Below are positions 1 through 7,847 of a stretch of DNA of 64,000 nt, piece by piece. The stretch is taken from NCBI GenBank assembly GCA_964609625.1, contig CAZSRS010000009.1:1-64000 (forward strand), written 5' to 3'. The first letter of the stretch is position 1, and every line of letters begins with the position of its first letter. Made by a program: the position numbers and the translations under genes. The DNA is from G963674665 sp964609625 (GTDB lineage: Bacteria; Desulfobacterota; Desulfovibrionia; Desulfovibrionales; Desulfovibrionaceae). Under the pieces are notes generated by a model. It was not told the origin of the DNA and did not search any database. It saw only the letters and a program-made list of their open reading frames with translations.

Positions 1-2
1 CA

Positions 3-224
3 TTTCAGGATACTAACCGTTGTGTTACCTGTTGGAGCAAGTCCGAAAGTCGAGTACTTGAGGTAAAAAAAACATATCTACCATGAATCGATGAACCGCA
101 AGATCTACCTGTGGATCTCGATACGCATGACGCTAAACACGGAAGGATTGTGGCGACTCCGCATTGGAATGCGATTGGCCGGGACCTCGAGGAAAGATTG
201 TGCTTGAAGGGCTGTGCTATGTGA
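3..224 (+). pseudogene. Possible broken reading frame at the left window edge
   Basis: Frame 3 reads through from the window edge to a TGA at 84-86, then stays open to a second TGA at 222-224. The part after the first stop contains a protein-like tail (DAKHGRIVATPHWNAIGRDL), and the part before it has a CVTC motif. This may be the C-terminus of a gene lying to the left that was interrupted by a nonsense change, or chance coding-like sequence. The surrounding DNA is AT-richer than the rest of the window. No family is recognised. Confidence 0.25.
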
Positions 225-297
225 TCTGAAACGGGCAATACTGCATTTTATGGAGATCTACTAACCACATTTTTGGAGACATGAAAGGACTATCCTC

Positions 298-822
298 ATG
301 GGAATAAGAGTGTGTATTGCGAAATCGATTACAGCAGTATTGATAGTCCTGTGCCTCTTCTCTTCCGTACAAGCACAAGTACTAGAACTTCCTGATCCCA
401 ACCTTCCGGATATCGCGATGGTGACGTGGCATACAGGGCCGATCCCTCAATTGGGAATCCAATTCTATAATGGGCCTATAATATTATACAATCCAGGTGT
501 CACAGCTCAAGTGGGACCTTTTCTGACTGCTTTCTTTCGAACACACGAGTATTGTCACATTGTGCTGAACCACATTCAGCAGCAGTTCTTTTTTTCAAAC
601 CCACTCAATCGGTCGTGGATGAGCCAGACACATGAATTTCAAGCTGATGCTTGTGCGACCCAAACGTTGCTATCGCAAGGCAATGTCAATGCAGTTCGGG
701 CAGCAATTCAGTGGTTCCTTGGCCAAGGACCTATCCAATGGGTTCCTAGCCATCCACCTGGACAAGCAAGGGCGAACAATATCGTACAAACGGCTGCAAA
801 CATGGGGGTTAGACCATTCTAG
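298..822 (+). CDS. Small secreted metalloprotease-like protein (HExxH)
   Basis: A 174-residue protein with an N-terminal signal peptide (hydrophobic stretch about residues 9-24, then VQAQ), so it is probably exported. It carries an HExxH-type zinc-binding motif (HEYCH) and, about 35 residues later, an HEFQAD motif that resembles the ExxAD third-ligand motif of M48-type peptidases. The spacing is shorter than in typical M48 proteins and there are no transmembrane segments after the signal. The start is the ATG at 298, preceded by AAAGGA. It lies in an AT-rich segment next to a small membrane protein. Peptidase activity is an inference from motifs only. Confidence 0.6.
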   Translation: MGIRVCIAKSITAVLIVLCLFSSVQAQVLELPDPNLPDIAMVTWHTGPIPQLGIQFYNGPIILYNPGVTAQVGPFLTAFFRTHEYCHIVLNHIQQQFFFSNPLNRSWMSQTHEFQADACATQTLLSQGNVNAVRAAIQWFLGQGPIQWVPSHPPGQARANNIVQTAANMGVRPF

Positions 823-911
823 AATTCCAGCCTCGATGCTTCACAGTCTAGGGAACCTCACTGTTTGCGAACCCACCAGCGGCAGTCACGTATTGTAAAT
901 AGGAGGAGTAC

Positions 912-1301
912 ATGAGTCGGACAAAAGCGTTGACACTTGGACTTTTCACTGTCTGGCCGATAGTGTACTGCTTTATATTTTTAGGATTTATTGTATCACA
1001 GTTTATTGCGATGGCTACGCAGTCTGCTCCTCAAAGTGGAGTGCCTGAACTATTCATCGTAGTATTTGCATTACATTTGTTTACAATACTTGAGGTTGTT
1101 GTTTTGCTGGTAGTATACTTGTTATATCTATTTCGAACCGAATGTGTTCCAGCTGATAAAAGGGCCCTTTGGGCTGTAGTACTGTTTTTAGGCAATATGC
1201 TTGCAATGCCCATATTCTGGTATTTGTATATCTGGAGAAAGCCAGTGCAGCACACACCTGGACACGTGACACAGGCGCATGCGGCAGAGCCACGCCACTG
1301 A
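912..1301 (+). CDS. Small integral membrane protein, unknown function
   Basis: A 129-residue protein with about three hydrophobic segments (roughly residues 8-30, 45-70 and 83-103) and a short polar, His-rich tail. The start is supported by AGGAGG six bases upstream. It follows the secreted metalloprotease-like gene by about 90 bases on the same strand and may be co-transcribed with it. No family is recognised. Base composition is clearly more AT-rich than the genes from 1.8 kb onward, which is consistent with recent acquisition. Confidence 0.55.
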   Translation: MSRTKALTLGLFTVWPIVYCFIFLGFIVSQFIAMATQSAPQSGVPELFIVVFALHLFTILEVVVLLVVYLLYLFRTECVPADKRALWAVVLFLGNMLAMPIFWYLYIWRKPVQHTPGHVTQAHAAEPRH

Positions 1302-1454
1302 GCACCCGTATTTCTCCATCAAGCGGGAGTACCGGCAGTGCGATCTTCGTAGTGCGCCCGAGAAACATCGTCGAGGGTTGACCTGAGATACTCCCTCAAC
1401 GGAAACGGCTCCACATTCCACGGTGCCAGCGAGAAAGGAGGGCACCCTTGGGCG

Positions 1455-1815
1455 CTATTTCTTTGTCGATCTCCGAACATGCCCGCCGATCAGGAAGACG
1501 TTAAAAATCAGGCTGATGCCCAGAATCGCGCCCAGCCATTTGGGGACACCGCCCGGTGAATTCTCCTGGGGTGTGGGGGGTGCGGCGAGTTCACCCTGCA
1601 CATGGGAGGCCACGGCGCGGTGCCCGGTCTCGTCGTCAACGACCAGGCGCCATTCCCCGGGGCTCTCAGTGAGAAACGCAAAGCAGCCCTTCGCGTCGGT
1701 GCGCCCGTTCTGGAATTCCAGGGCGTCGTTTTCCGGTCCAAAGACCTTTACCGCGGCGTAGGCCAGGGGCTCTCCAGCGCTGTACCAGCAGCAGCGTCAG
1801 GAAAAAAGTGCGCAT
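1455..1815 (-). pseudogene. Broken NikL-like / carboxypeptidase-regulatory-like small membrane protein
   Basis: The ATG at 1815 starts a signal-peptide-like MRTFFLTLLL seven bases after the stop of the DUF4198 gene. That frame then turns into nonsense. The +1 frame instead encodes a convincing domain: GEPLAYAAVKVFGPE, then a beta-rich segment with RTDAKGCFAF and PGEWRLVV, and a C-terminal membrane helix (about WLGAILGISLIFNVFLIGG) ending at a stop at 1455. No start codon exists in the second frame. A deletion plus frameshift between signal peptide and domain fits best. A sequencing error alone is less likely, because the residues normally between them also appear to be missing. Such proteins accompany nickel/cobalt uptake components. 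Confidence 0.6.
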
Positions 1816-1822
1816 CGTGTGG

Positions 1823-2590
1823 TTACTTGGCCACCGGGAATACCAGGACCGAACGCATGATGTGCTTTTCGTAATCCTTGCCTGCAACATCCACGACGTA
1901 TTGTACCCGGACCATCCACAATCCGGAGGCGCTCACCTTGACCACGGCCATGCCCTCGCCGTACGGCTCGGTGAAATAGGCGTAGGCATTGGGTTGATCC
2001 GTGAACACGTCGTATGTGGCTGTGACCATCTCGGGGGATACGGGCTGCCCCTCGTGGAGGATTTGCACGCGCAGTTCATCACCGGGACGTAGGGTCAGGG
2101 GGTTGTCCAGGGGAACGATCTCAAGGGCATCGCCGGTCTTCACGTCCCAGCCGTCGGTCTTTCCGTCCACCGGCAGCAGGGTCTTGCAGAACTTCTCATA
2201 AAGCCGGCTTTCGAGGACACCTTCGAGGGTGTCGCGGCCGCCCGGCTTCATTCCCTGTGTGGTCTTGCTCCAGATCAGCCCCTTGCGGTGGCCGCGGATG
2301 AGTGCGGCTCCCGTGCCGTCAAGCGTGATCTGGCCGTCGTAGGTGTAATAGGCCTTGTTGGCCTCCAAGGGAACGACCGTCCCCTTGTAGGTTACTTCCA
2401 CGCTTTCTGTAGCCTCCAGTTCCTCGCTCTTCATGAACACATGGGAGGAGGCGACGGAAACGGGCAGAATCTGCCCCGCAGTGTACTTCTGCCATTCCTG
2501 TGGTTTGACGATGAATTCATGGGCCTGGACAGCTGTTGCGAACAGGCAGGCAACGATGAGCTGAGCGATTACGAATGCGGCACGATTCAT
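1823..2590 (-). CDS. DUF4198-family periplasmic protein
   Basis: A 255-residue exported protein. The signal peptide ends near VQAHEF, and the mature start HEFIVKP is typical of DUF4198 proteins, periplasmic beta-rich proteins often linked to nickel or cobalt uptake (NikK-like). The ATG at 2590 has a strong GGAGGGG ribosome site; a longer in-frame extension has no such site. It lies downstream of the ABC-importer cluster but has its own promoter and a perfect inverted repeat upstream, suggesting metal-responsive control (inference). A broken partner gene follows after 7 bases. Confidence 0.75.
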   Translation of the reverse strand: MNRAAFVIAQLIVACLFATAVQAHEFIVKPQEWQKYTAGQILPVSVASSHVFMKSEELEATESVEVTYKGTVVPLEANKAYYTYDGQITLDGTGAALIRGHRKGLIWSKTTQGMKPGGRDTLEGVLESRLYEKFCKTLLPVDGKTDGWDVKTGDALEIVPLDNPLTLRPGDELRVQILHEGQPVSPEMVTATYDVFTDQPNAYAYFTEPYGEGMAVVKVSASGLWMVRVQYVVDVAGKDYEKHIMRSVLVFPVAK

Positions 2591-2618
2591 GACATTCCCC
2601 TCCATATTCGTATATTTT

Positions 2619-2653
2619 ATAAAATTTAATATGAATAGTGTGTTAAATTTTAT
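2619..2653. promoter_or_regulatory. Perfect 11-bp inverted repeat, candidate repressor operator
   Basis: Arms ATAAAATTTAA (2619-2629) and TTAAATTTTAT (2643-2653) are perfectly complementary and separated by 13 bases, giving a 24-bp centre-to-centre spacing. One arm sits on the -10/spacer of the predicted promoter and the other just downstream of the expected start site. The geometry resembles NikR-type operators, but the arm sequence does not match any consensus known to me. Confidence 0.55.
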
Positions 2654-2668
2654 GAAATCAGGTGTCAA
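2640..2668 (-). promoter_or_regulatory. Predicted sigma-70 promoter of the DUF4198 gene
   Basis: On the minus strand TTGACA (2668-2663) is followed by 17 bases and TAACAC (2645-2640). Transcription would begin about 45 bases upstream of the DUF4198 start. The -35 is perfect and the -10 is weak. One arm of the inverted repeat at 2619-2653 overlaps this promoter. Confidence 0.45.
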
Positions 2669-2804
2669 GGAAAATGAGACCGCGCGACGGACAAGGCAGG
2701 ATAGGGACATGGACAGGGTATCGCGCCGGTCCGCCGATGTAGAGTGCGTGGGGTTCGGCTCACGGCGTGTTGATGCCCCGCCGGGGCACCAGGCTCTATT
2801 GCAA

Positions 2805-3563
2805 CTATTGCAGCGCCTTTTTGGCCATGATCAGGAACTGATGTGCCCAGGGATTTTTCAGGCGGTCCTTGAGCCAGTGCGTGCGGATGCGTTGCTCCAG
2901 GCCTTTTATGACCTCCACCTCTTCAAAGCCCAGGCCGGCGAGCAGCCCGAGGTCCCAGTCCGGCCGCAGCACCCATGTCGTGGGCAGTTCCCTGGCATAG
3001 CCCGTGGCGAGCTTCTGACTCTTGTCGAACCCGGAGCGGGCCTTGTACAGAAAATGGATGAACTTGCTCCAGCCGCGCCGGACAGGGGAGGTGTAGTAGT
3101 GGTAATACCAGTTGCCGTCGATGACGCAGAGCCGCCCCCCAGGCTTGAGCACGCGTTGCCACTCCCGCAAGGCCTGGACGGGGTTGGGCAGGGTCCAGAC
3201 CACGTAGCGGTTGATAACCAGGTCAAAGCTCGCGTCCTCAAAGGGCAACTCCGCCGCGCTGGCTTGGTGGAAGCTGACCCGGCTGTCAGGCGGCACGGAC
3301 TGCCGCCCCAGTTCGAGCATCTTCTCCGAAACGTCCACTGCCGTGACCGTATGCCCCAGTTCCAGCAGGAGGCGTGTGAGCACGGCAGGGCCGCAACCGA
3401 CGTCCAAGGCATCGAGGGGGGCGGTAGTGCCGATTGCCGCGGCCAACAGGTCGCGCCAGCGGGACGACGCGTCATCGCGGAAGAAATCCTTGCTTAGATT
3501 GAATTGGTAACTCTTGGCCCTGTTGTTCCAATGGGTCGTGACCATTTCCTGTTCAAGCGCCAT
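2805..3563 (-). CDS. Class I SAM-dependent methyltransferase
   Basis: A 252-residue protein with the Rossmann-type SAM site LDVGCGPAVLTRLL (motif I), the acidic VDVSEKML motif and the post-motif VVWTLPNP...LKPGGRL typical of the Methyltransf_11 / UbiE-like group. The substrate cannot be read from the sequence. It starts 15 bases after the stop of the ABC ATPase and so belongs to the importer operon. A second methyltransferase with a very similar VLWTLPRP segment opens the same operon. The pairing suggests modification of a transported ligand or a metallophore, which is inference. Confidence 0.8.
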   Translation of the reverse strand: MALEQEMVTTHWNNRAKSYQFNLSKDFFRDDASSRWRDLLAAAIGTTAPLDALDVGCGPAVLTRLLLELGHTVTAVDVSEKMLELGRQSVPPDSRVSFHQASAAELPFEDASFDLVINRYVVWTLPNPVQALREWQRVLKPGGRLCVIDGNWYYHYYTSPVRRGWSKFIHFLYKARSGFDKSQKLATGYARELPTTWVLRPDWDLGLLAGLGFEEVEVIKGLEQRIRTHWLKDRLKNPWAHQFLIMAKKALQ

Positions 3564-3578
3564 GCTGGTTTCCTCGTG

Positions 3579-4427
3579 CTAGGAGTTTTGAACCGCTGTC
3601 CTGTCCGCCACGGGCAGCGGCTTGTCCAAACGATCGCATACGCCTGCGGACTTTTTCCGCTGCCTGGGCAACGGTCGGATCGGAATGATTTGCGGAATGC
3701 CGCTGTCGTCGTGAACCACCTTGGCCTCGATGCAGTAGACGTGCAGCAGCATGGACTCGGTCAGGATTTCAGCGGGCGTTCCGGCGGCGAACACTTCCCC
3801 TTCGTGCAGCACGATGATGCGGTCCGAGAATCTGCACGCGAAATTCAGGTCGTGCAGGGCCATGACCGTGGTCAGACCCCTGCTTGCTGTGAGCCCTCGG
3901 ATGCACTCGAACAGCTCCATCTGGCGGAACAGGTCGAGGTTGTTGGTGGGCTCGTCCATGAGCAGGATGCGCGGCTGCTTCACCAGCACCTGGGCAATGG
4001 ACACGAGTTGCTGCTGGCCGCCGCTCAGTTCATTGAGGGGGCGGGTGCAGAGATGCTCGATGCCGAGTTCCCGCAAGACGCCAAGGGCGATCTCCAAATC
4101 TTCGTCACCGACGCGCAACGACAGCGTGTTCAGGCGGCCAAGCAACACGGTCTCCATGACCGTGAGCAGGGCTTTGCCGTCGGAGTGTTGCGGCATGTAG
4201 CCGAGAATCCTGGAAAGATCGCGTTTTCTCCACTGCCGCAAGGGGCGTCCCTCCACCAGAACGGCGCCATTGGTCCGCAGTATCCCGGCCAGACAGTTGA
4301 TCAGGGTGGACTTGCCTGCGGCGTTCGGCCCGATGACCGTGGTCAGTGATGGCCCGGCGTGCAGCGTCACGTCCCGCAGCACTTGCTGCGTGCGATAGCT
4401 GAAGAAAAGGGCTTGGGTTTCGAGCAT
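3579..4427 (-). CDS. FecE/BtuD-type ABC transporter ATPase
   Basis: A 282-residue ATPase that energises import of an iron-siderophore, cobalamin or similar metal complex. The Walker A (GPNAAGKST), Q-loop region (GYMPQHS), signature LSGGQQQL, Walker B (ILLMDEPTNNLD) and H-loop (ALHDLN) are all present. The start at 4427 overlaps the permease stop (TGATG), which implies translational coupling. The ~40-residue C-terminal tail is basic and unconserved. It works with the permease and binding protein encoded immediately upstream. Confidence 0.9.
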   Translation of the reverse strand: MLETQALFFSYRTQQVLRDVTLHAGPSLTTVIGPNAAGKSTLINCLAGILRTNGAVLVEGRPLRQWRKRDLSRILGYMPQHSDGKALLTVMETVLLGRLNTLSLRVGDEDLEIALGVLRELGIEHLCTRPLNELSGGQQQLVSIAQVLVKQPRILLMDEPTNNLDLFRQMELFECIRGLTASRGLTTVMALHDLNFACRFSDRIIVLHEGEVFAAGTPAEILTESMLLHVYCIEAKVVHDDSGIPQIIPIRPLPRQRKKSAGVCDRLDKPLPVADRTAVQNS

Positions 4428-5479
4428 CACCAGAGTTTTGTCCTTTGACGCAAGACGACGCTCATGAAAAAGGGAACGCCGATGAATGCCGTGAGAATGC
4501 CAATGGGATAGACGGCGCCGGGAACGATGAGCTTTGAGCCGACCGAAGCGGCCGAGAGGAGCAGGGCGCCGGCCAGGGCGCAGCAAGGCATGAAGACGCG
4601 CTGGTCCTCTCCGACCAGGTTGCGGGAGATGTGCGGTGCCACCAGACCGATGAAGCCGATGGTGCCCACGAAGCAGACCGAGGCCGCGGTCAGGATGGAT
4701 ATCAGGATCATGGTCTGCAAACGCAGGCGCTCCACGTTGACTCCCAGGCTGCGCGCCTTCTGGTCGCCAAGGCGCAGGGCGGTCAGCTTCCAGGCATTGC
4801 GCACGAACAGGGGCGTGATCATCAGAAATACCCCCGATGCAATCCAGAACTTGGTCCAGGTGGCTTTCATCAGGCTGCCGAAGAGCCAGAACACCAGGGC
4901 CTGCAAGTCTTCCAGGGAGGCCCGGTACTGCAACAGGGCGTTCAGGGCGTTGAACAGGAAGAGCAGGGCGATGCCGGCCAGGATGATGGTCTCGGAGCCC
5001 GCGTTCTTGAATTTCGCCAGTCCATAGATCACCAGGCTCGTGAGCATGGCGAAGGCAAAGGCGTTGAGCGGGACGAGTACGCTCTCGGCATGGGGGAAGA
5101 CGCCAATGCCGAAGACAATGCCCAGGCCGGCGCCGAATCCGGCGGCCGCGGATATGCCCAGGGTGAATGGGCTGGCCAGAGGGTTGTTCAGGATGGTCTG
5201 CATTTCCCCTCCGGCCAGACCGAGGGATGCGCCCACGACCACGGCCATAGCGGCCACCGGCAGTCGGATCAGCCAGACAATGACCAGGCTTTGCGAATCA
5301 GCCGTGGAACTGCGCAGCAGCGCCAGGAAAACCTCCGAGACGGAAAGCCAGGCCGGACCGATCATGACATCGAGCACGAAACTCGCTGCCAGGGCCACGG
5401 CCAAGCCGATGATCCAGGGGACTTTCCGCCGGATCAGGCCGTCATAGATCCTTCTGGCCTCGCCAGTTCCCTGTTTCAT
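4427..5479 (-). CDS. FecCD/BtuC-type ABC transporter permease
   Basis: A 350-residue permease with about ten hydrophobic segments. It has the family signatures GASLGLAGGEMQTILNNPLA and the C-terminal GFIGLVAPHISR...G, where GxxxPH contacts the ATPase. It forms the membrane channel of an importer for iron chelates, cobalamin or nickel/cobalt chelates. It starts 3 bases after the binding-protein stop. Substrate identity is not determined by the sequence. Confidence 0.9.
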   Translation of the reverse strand: MKQGTGEARRIYDGLIRRKVPWIIGLAVALAASFVLDVMIGPAWLSVSEVFLALLRSSTADSQSLVIVWLIRLPVAAMAVVVGASLGLAGGEMQTILNNPLASPFTLGISAAAGFGAGLGIVFGIGVFPHAESVLVPLNAFAFAMLTSLVIYGLAKFKNAGSETIILAGIALLFLFNALNALLQYRASLEDLQALVFWLFGSLMKATWTKFWIASGVFLMITPLFVRNAWKLTALRLGDQKARSLGVNVERLRLQTMILISILTAASVCFVGTIGFIGLVAPHISRNLVGEDQRVFMPCCALAGALLLSAASVGSKLIVPGAVYPIGILTAFIGVPFFMSVVLRQRTKLW

Positions 5480-5482
5480 GCG

Positions 5483-6613
5483 TTACTCCAACGCGATGGC
5501 CCATGTGCCGCGGTACTCGAAGCCGAGGAAGTTCTCGTGGAACTCCTTGAAGCCGGCCAACGGGTCCAGCTCCTGGAACAACTCAGGATAGAACCATTTG
5601 GCGAAGCACTGCAAGGGGTAGAAATCCCAGACTTCACGGGCCAGTCCGTGGTGGATGCCGTAGACCTTGCGTGATTTCACGGCTTCCAGGGTGTTCCAGC
5701 CCGGACGTTCCAGGAATTTTCCCAGGCGTTTCAGGGAATCGGCCGGATCTGCCTGATACCCCAGCAACAAGGCATCCGGCTTGTTCGGCCAGTTGGCGCC
5801 CGTGAGGATGATCACCTGTGGATTGGCGGCCAGCACAGCTTCAGCTGAGATTGGGCCGTAGTTCTCCACAAGTCCGGCAGCGATGTTGTCGCCCCTGGCG
5901 TACTCCGCAAGCACCCCCCACATGCTCTTGCCGTAAGTGTTGCTGTACTCCTTGGGGTCCTGGCCGAGTTCAATGTACACCCTGGGGGCTTTTTCCGTCA
6001 CTTTGGCCAAGCGATCCGCCACGACGGAGAACTGCTTCTTGTAAAAATCGATGAGTTCCTGGGCACGCTTCGGTTTGCCTACGATGGCGCCGATCAACTC
6101 GATGCTGCGCACGTGCGTGTCCATGCTTTCCGTGTGAAAGTCGTTCATGACCACGGGAATGCCGGCCTTTTCCAGGGTCTGGATCGACTCGTCGCCGGGC
6201 TTGACCGCGGAGGCGGGGATCATGACCACGTCGGGTTTAAGCGAGATGATCAGCTCGATGTTGATTTCCGGCGGTGCTCCCACATCGGGAATCTTCTCCA
6301 AAGCCGGATAGCGGTCGGCGAACTGCTGCCAGATCCAGTGGCGGTACTTCTGCAGGCCGTGGTCCATGCCTTTGATCAGCTTGGGGGCGTCTTCATCCAG
6401 CAGAGCGATGAGCGTGTAGAAGGGGTTGCCGGAGCCTGTCCAGCCTGCCAGCACCACGGACTGTACCGGAGTCTCCAGGGTGACTTCTCGGCCAGCCAGA
6501 TCGGTGAAGGTTTGCTTCTCGCCCGCCACGGCCGTGGAGGCGAAGACGCCCCACATGAGCAGAAGGACGAGAAGAGAGAGGGCAAAGCGAACCGGACTTG
6601 CTGCTGTTTTCAT
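5483..6613 (-). CDS. FecB/CeuE-type periplasmic substrate-binding protein
   Basis: A 376-residue exported protein with a signal peptide ending near TAVAGEK. After it come the FTDLAGREVTLE opening and the paired-lobe layout of class III (TroA/BtuF-like) binding proteins, including LKPDVVMIPAS and AANPQVIILTG. The ATG at 6613 is preceded by GGAGG; a 16-residue upstream extension is unlikely. Family members bind iron-siderophores, B12, haem or Ni chelates. The neighbouring DUF4198 gene weakly favours nickel or cobalt, by inference only. Confidence 0.85.
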   Translation of the reverse strand: MKTAASPVRFALSLLVLLLMWGVFASTAVAGEKQTFTDLAGREVTLETPVQSVVLAGWTGSGNPFYTLIALLDEDAPKLIKGMDHGLQKYRHWIWQQFADRYPALEKIPDVGAPPEINIELIISLKPDVVMIPASAVKPGDESIQTLEKAGIPVVMNDFHTESMDTHVRSIELIGAIVGKPKRAQELIDFYKKQFSVVADRLAKVTEKAPRVYIELGQDPKEYSNTYGKSMWGVLAEYARGDNIAAGLVENYGPISAEAVLAANPQVIILTGANWPNKPDALLLGYQADPADSLKRLGKFLERPGWNTLEAVKSRKVYGIHHGLAREVWDFYPLQCFAKWFYPELFQELDPLAGFKEFHENFLGFEYRGTWAIALE

Positions 6614-6664
6614 GGGTACCTCCGTTGTAGGGTGTAAGCGATGCCTAGCAATGCACGTCATGCT

Positions 6665-7438
6665 TCACGGAGCGGGCTTGATCCCTGTCACCAGGCAAGA
6701 CTCCCAGACATCGCCCATGAGCCAGTTGTTCAGGCGCCCATCCCCTTCGGACGGGGAGAGCCGGCGGAACGAGACCTGGGCCAGGCCCGATTCCCGTAAG
6801 GTTTCCGCTGCTTCAGGAGCATCCAGAAAAGGAAGGCTGTCGTTGATCGTGCCGTAGGAGTGCTTCTGCCATCCGGGCAGGCGGCGGCAGAGGATAAAGT
6901 CAGTCAACCGTGCCCTGAATCCGGCGAACACCCCCGAGTCTCTGTGCCGGCCGTGGATGAGCACGAGCTTGCCGCCGGGGGCCAGGACCCTGGCCATTTC
7001 AGCCAGCGCTTTATGGGGGCGGGGCAAGGTCCAGAGCACCCAACGACTGACCACGGCAGGGAACTGCCCATCCGGCGCAGCGATCTCCTCGGCGTCGCCC
7101 TGGACAAGTTCGGCCATGTCGGCGATGCCGGCCGCGGCCAGGTTGTGCCGGGCACGGGCGAGCATCCCATCGGAGAGGTCGAAGCCCTGCACACGAAAGC
7201 CGGCGTGGATCAGGATTTCCGTGATGAAGCCGGTGCCCGAGCCCACTTCCAGAAGGCGTGTACCGTTGGGAATGTCGGCCAGTTCCCACTCCAGCAGCCG
7301 CCGCCACCCCTCCCGGCGGGAAATGAGGCGGTACCGGTCGTAGGCCCAGGCGTTGCGGGTGTTCCAGCACTTCTCGCGCATGACGTCCTTGACCCGGGAA
7401 GTGTCGGTGGCAATTGCGGCGGGGGGGAGTGCGGCCAT
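6665..7438 (-). CDS. Class I SAM-dependent methyltransferase, first gene of the ABC-importer operon
   Basis: A 257-residue protein with SAM motif I LLEVGSGTGFITEIL, acidic motif VQGFDLSDGML, QGDAEEI and the VLWTLPRPHKAL post-motif. The ATG at 7438 has AGGAG nine bases upstream; the longer in-frame start at 7549 would include the promoter and is rejected. Together with the second methyltransferase at the end of the operon it brackets the transporter genes. The methyl acceptor is unknown. Confidence 0.8.
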   Translation of the reverse strand: MAALPPAAIATDTSRVKDVMREKCWNTRNAWAYDRYRLISRREGWRRLLEWELADIPNGTRLLEVGSGTGFITEILIHAGFRVQGFDLSDGMLARARHNLAAAGIADMAELVQGDAEEIAAPDGQFPAVVSRWVLWTLPRPHKALAEMARVLAPGGKLVLIHGRHRDSGVFAGFRARLTDFILCRRLPGWQKHSYGTINDSLPFLDAPEAAETLRESGLAQVSFRRLSPSEGDGRLNNWLMGDVWESCLVTGIKPAP

Positions 7439-7558
7439 GGGGACGTGACTCCTGCTCTGGAGTTGGTGACTCGTTGCCGTATCATTATGTGAGGATCTGG
7501 ATTTCACCAGCTGTACATAAAATCCTGAAACGAGCATGGTGGAACGCAACTGATGGAG

Positions 7559-7586
7559 AAAAAGGTAGCAAAAGCTACCACGCTAG
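7559..7586 (-). promoter_or_regulatory. Promoter-embedded hairpin: possible terminator after comM or operator of the ABC operon
   Basis: On the minus strand GGTAGC-TTTT-GCTACC (7579-7564) is followed directly by TTTTT (7563-7559), a short intrinsic-terminator shape downstream of comM. The same segment also reads as a promoter: TTGACT, 17 bases, TACCTT, with the inverted repeat lying across the spacer and -10, about 120 bases ahead of the first methyltransferase. Both readings fit the position between comM and the operon. Confidence 0.45.
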
Positions 7587-7847
7587 TCAACATCGTGCCA
7601 TTTATGAATGAAGTTATCTGAAATAGTGTTACAAAATGCGAAAAGCCGGCTCTGAGCGCTGCTTCCTGGAGTTCATGTGGTTTACTGACGGGCCGAAGTG
7701 TCCAGGGAAAAACTGCGGGAGGGAGGTCGGACGTATGTCCGGCAGACTGAGGATGTATGCACGATGGAGCGCACCGGCGGAAGCAGGGGAGGAGGGAGAC
7801 GGCGGGTCGGGTCTGGAGATGTGAAGCTGGAATCGGGTGCGCGCGCC

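Noticed and set aside
632..898. 88-codon plus-strand frame overlapping the secreted metalloprotease-like gene
   Set aside because: Overlapping frame of a gene with signal peptide and zinc motifs; no support of its own.
7626..7632. GTGTTAC, resembling one NikR half-site near the importer operon
   Set aside because: The partner GTAACAC at 13-14 bases is absent, so it is only a half-site by chance.
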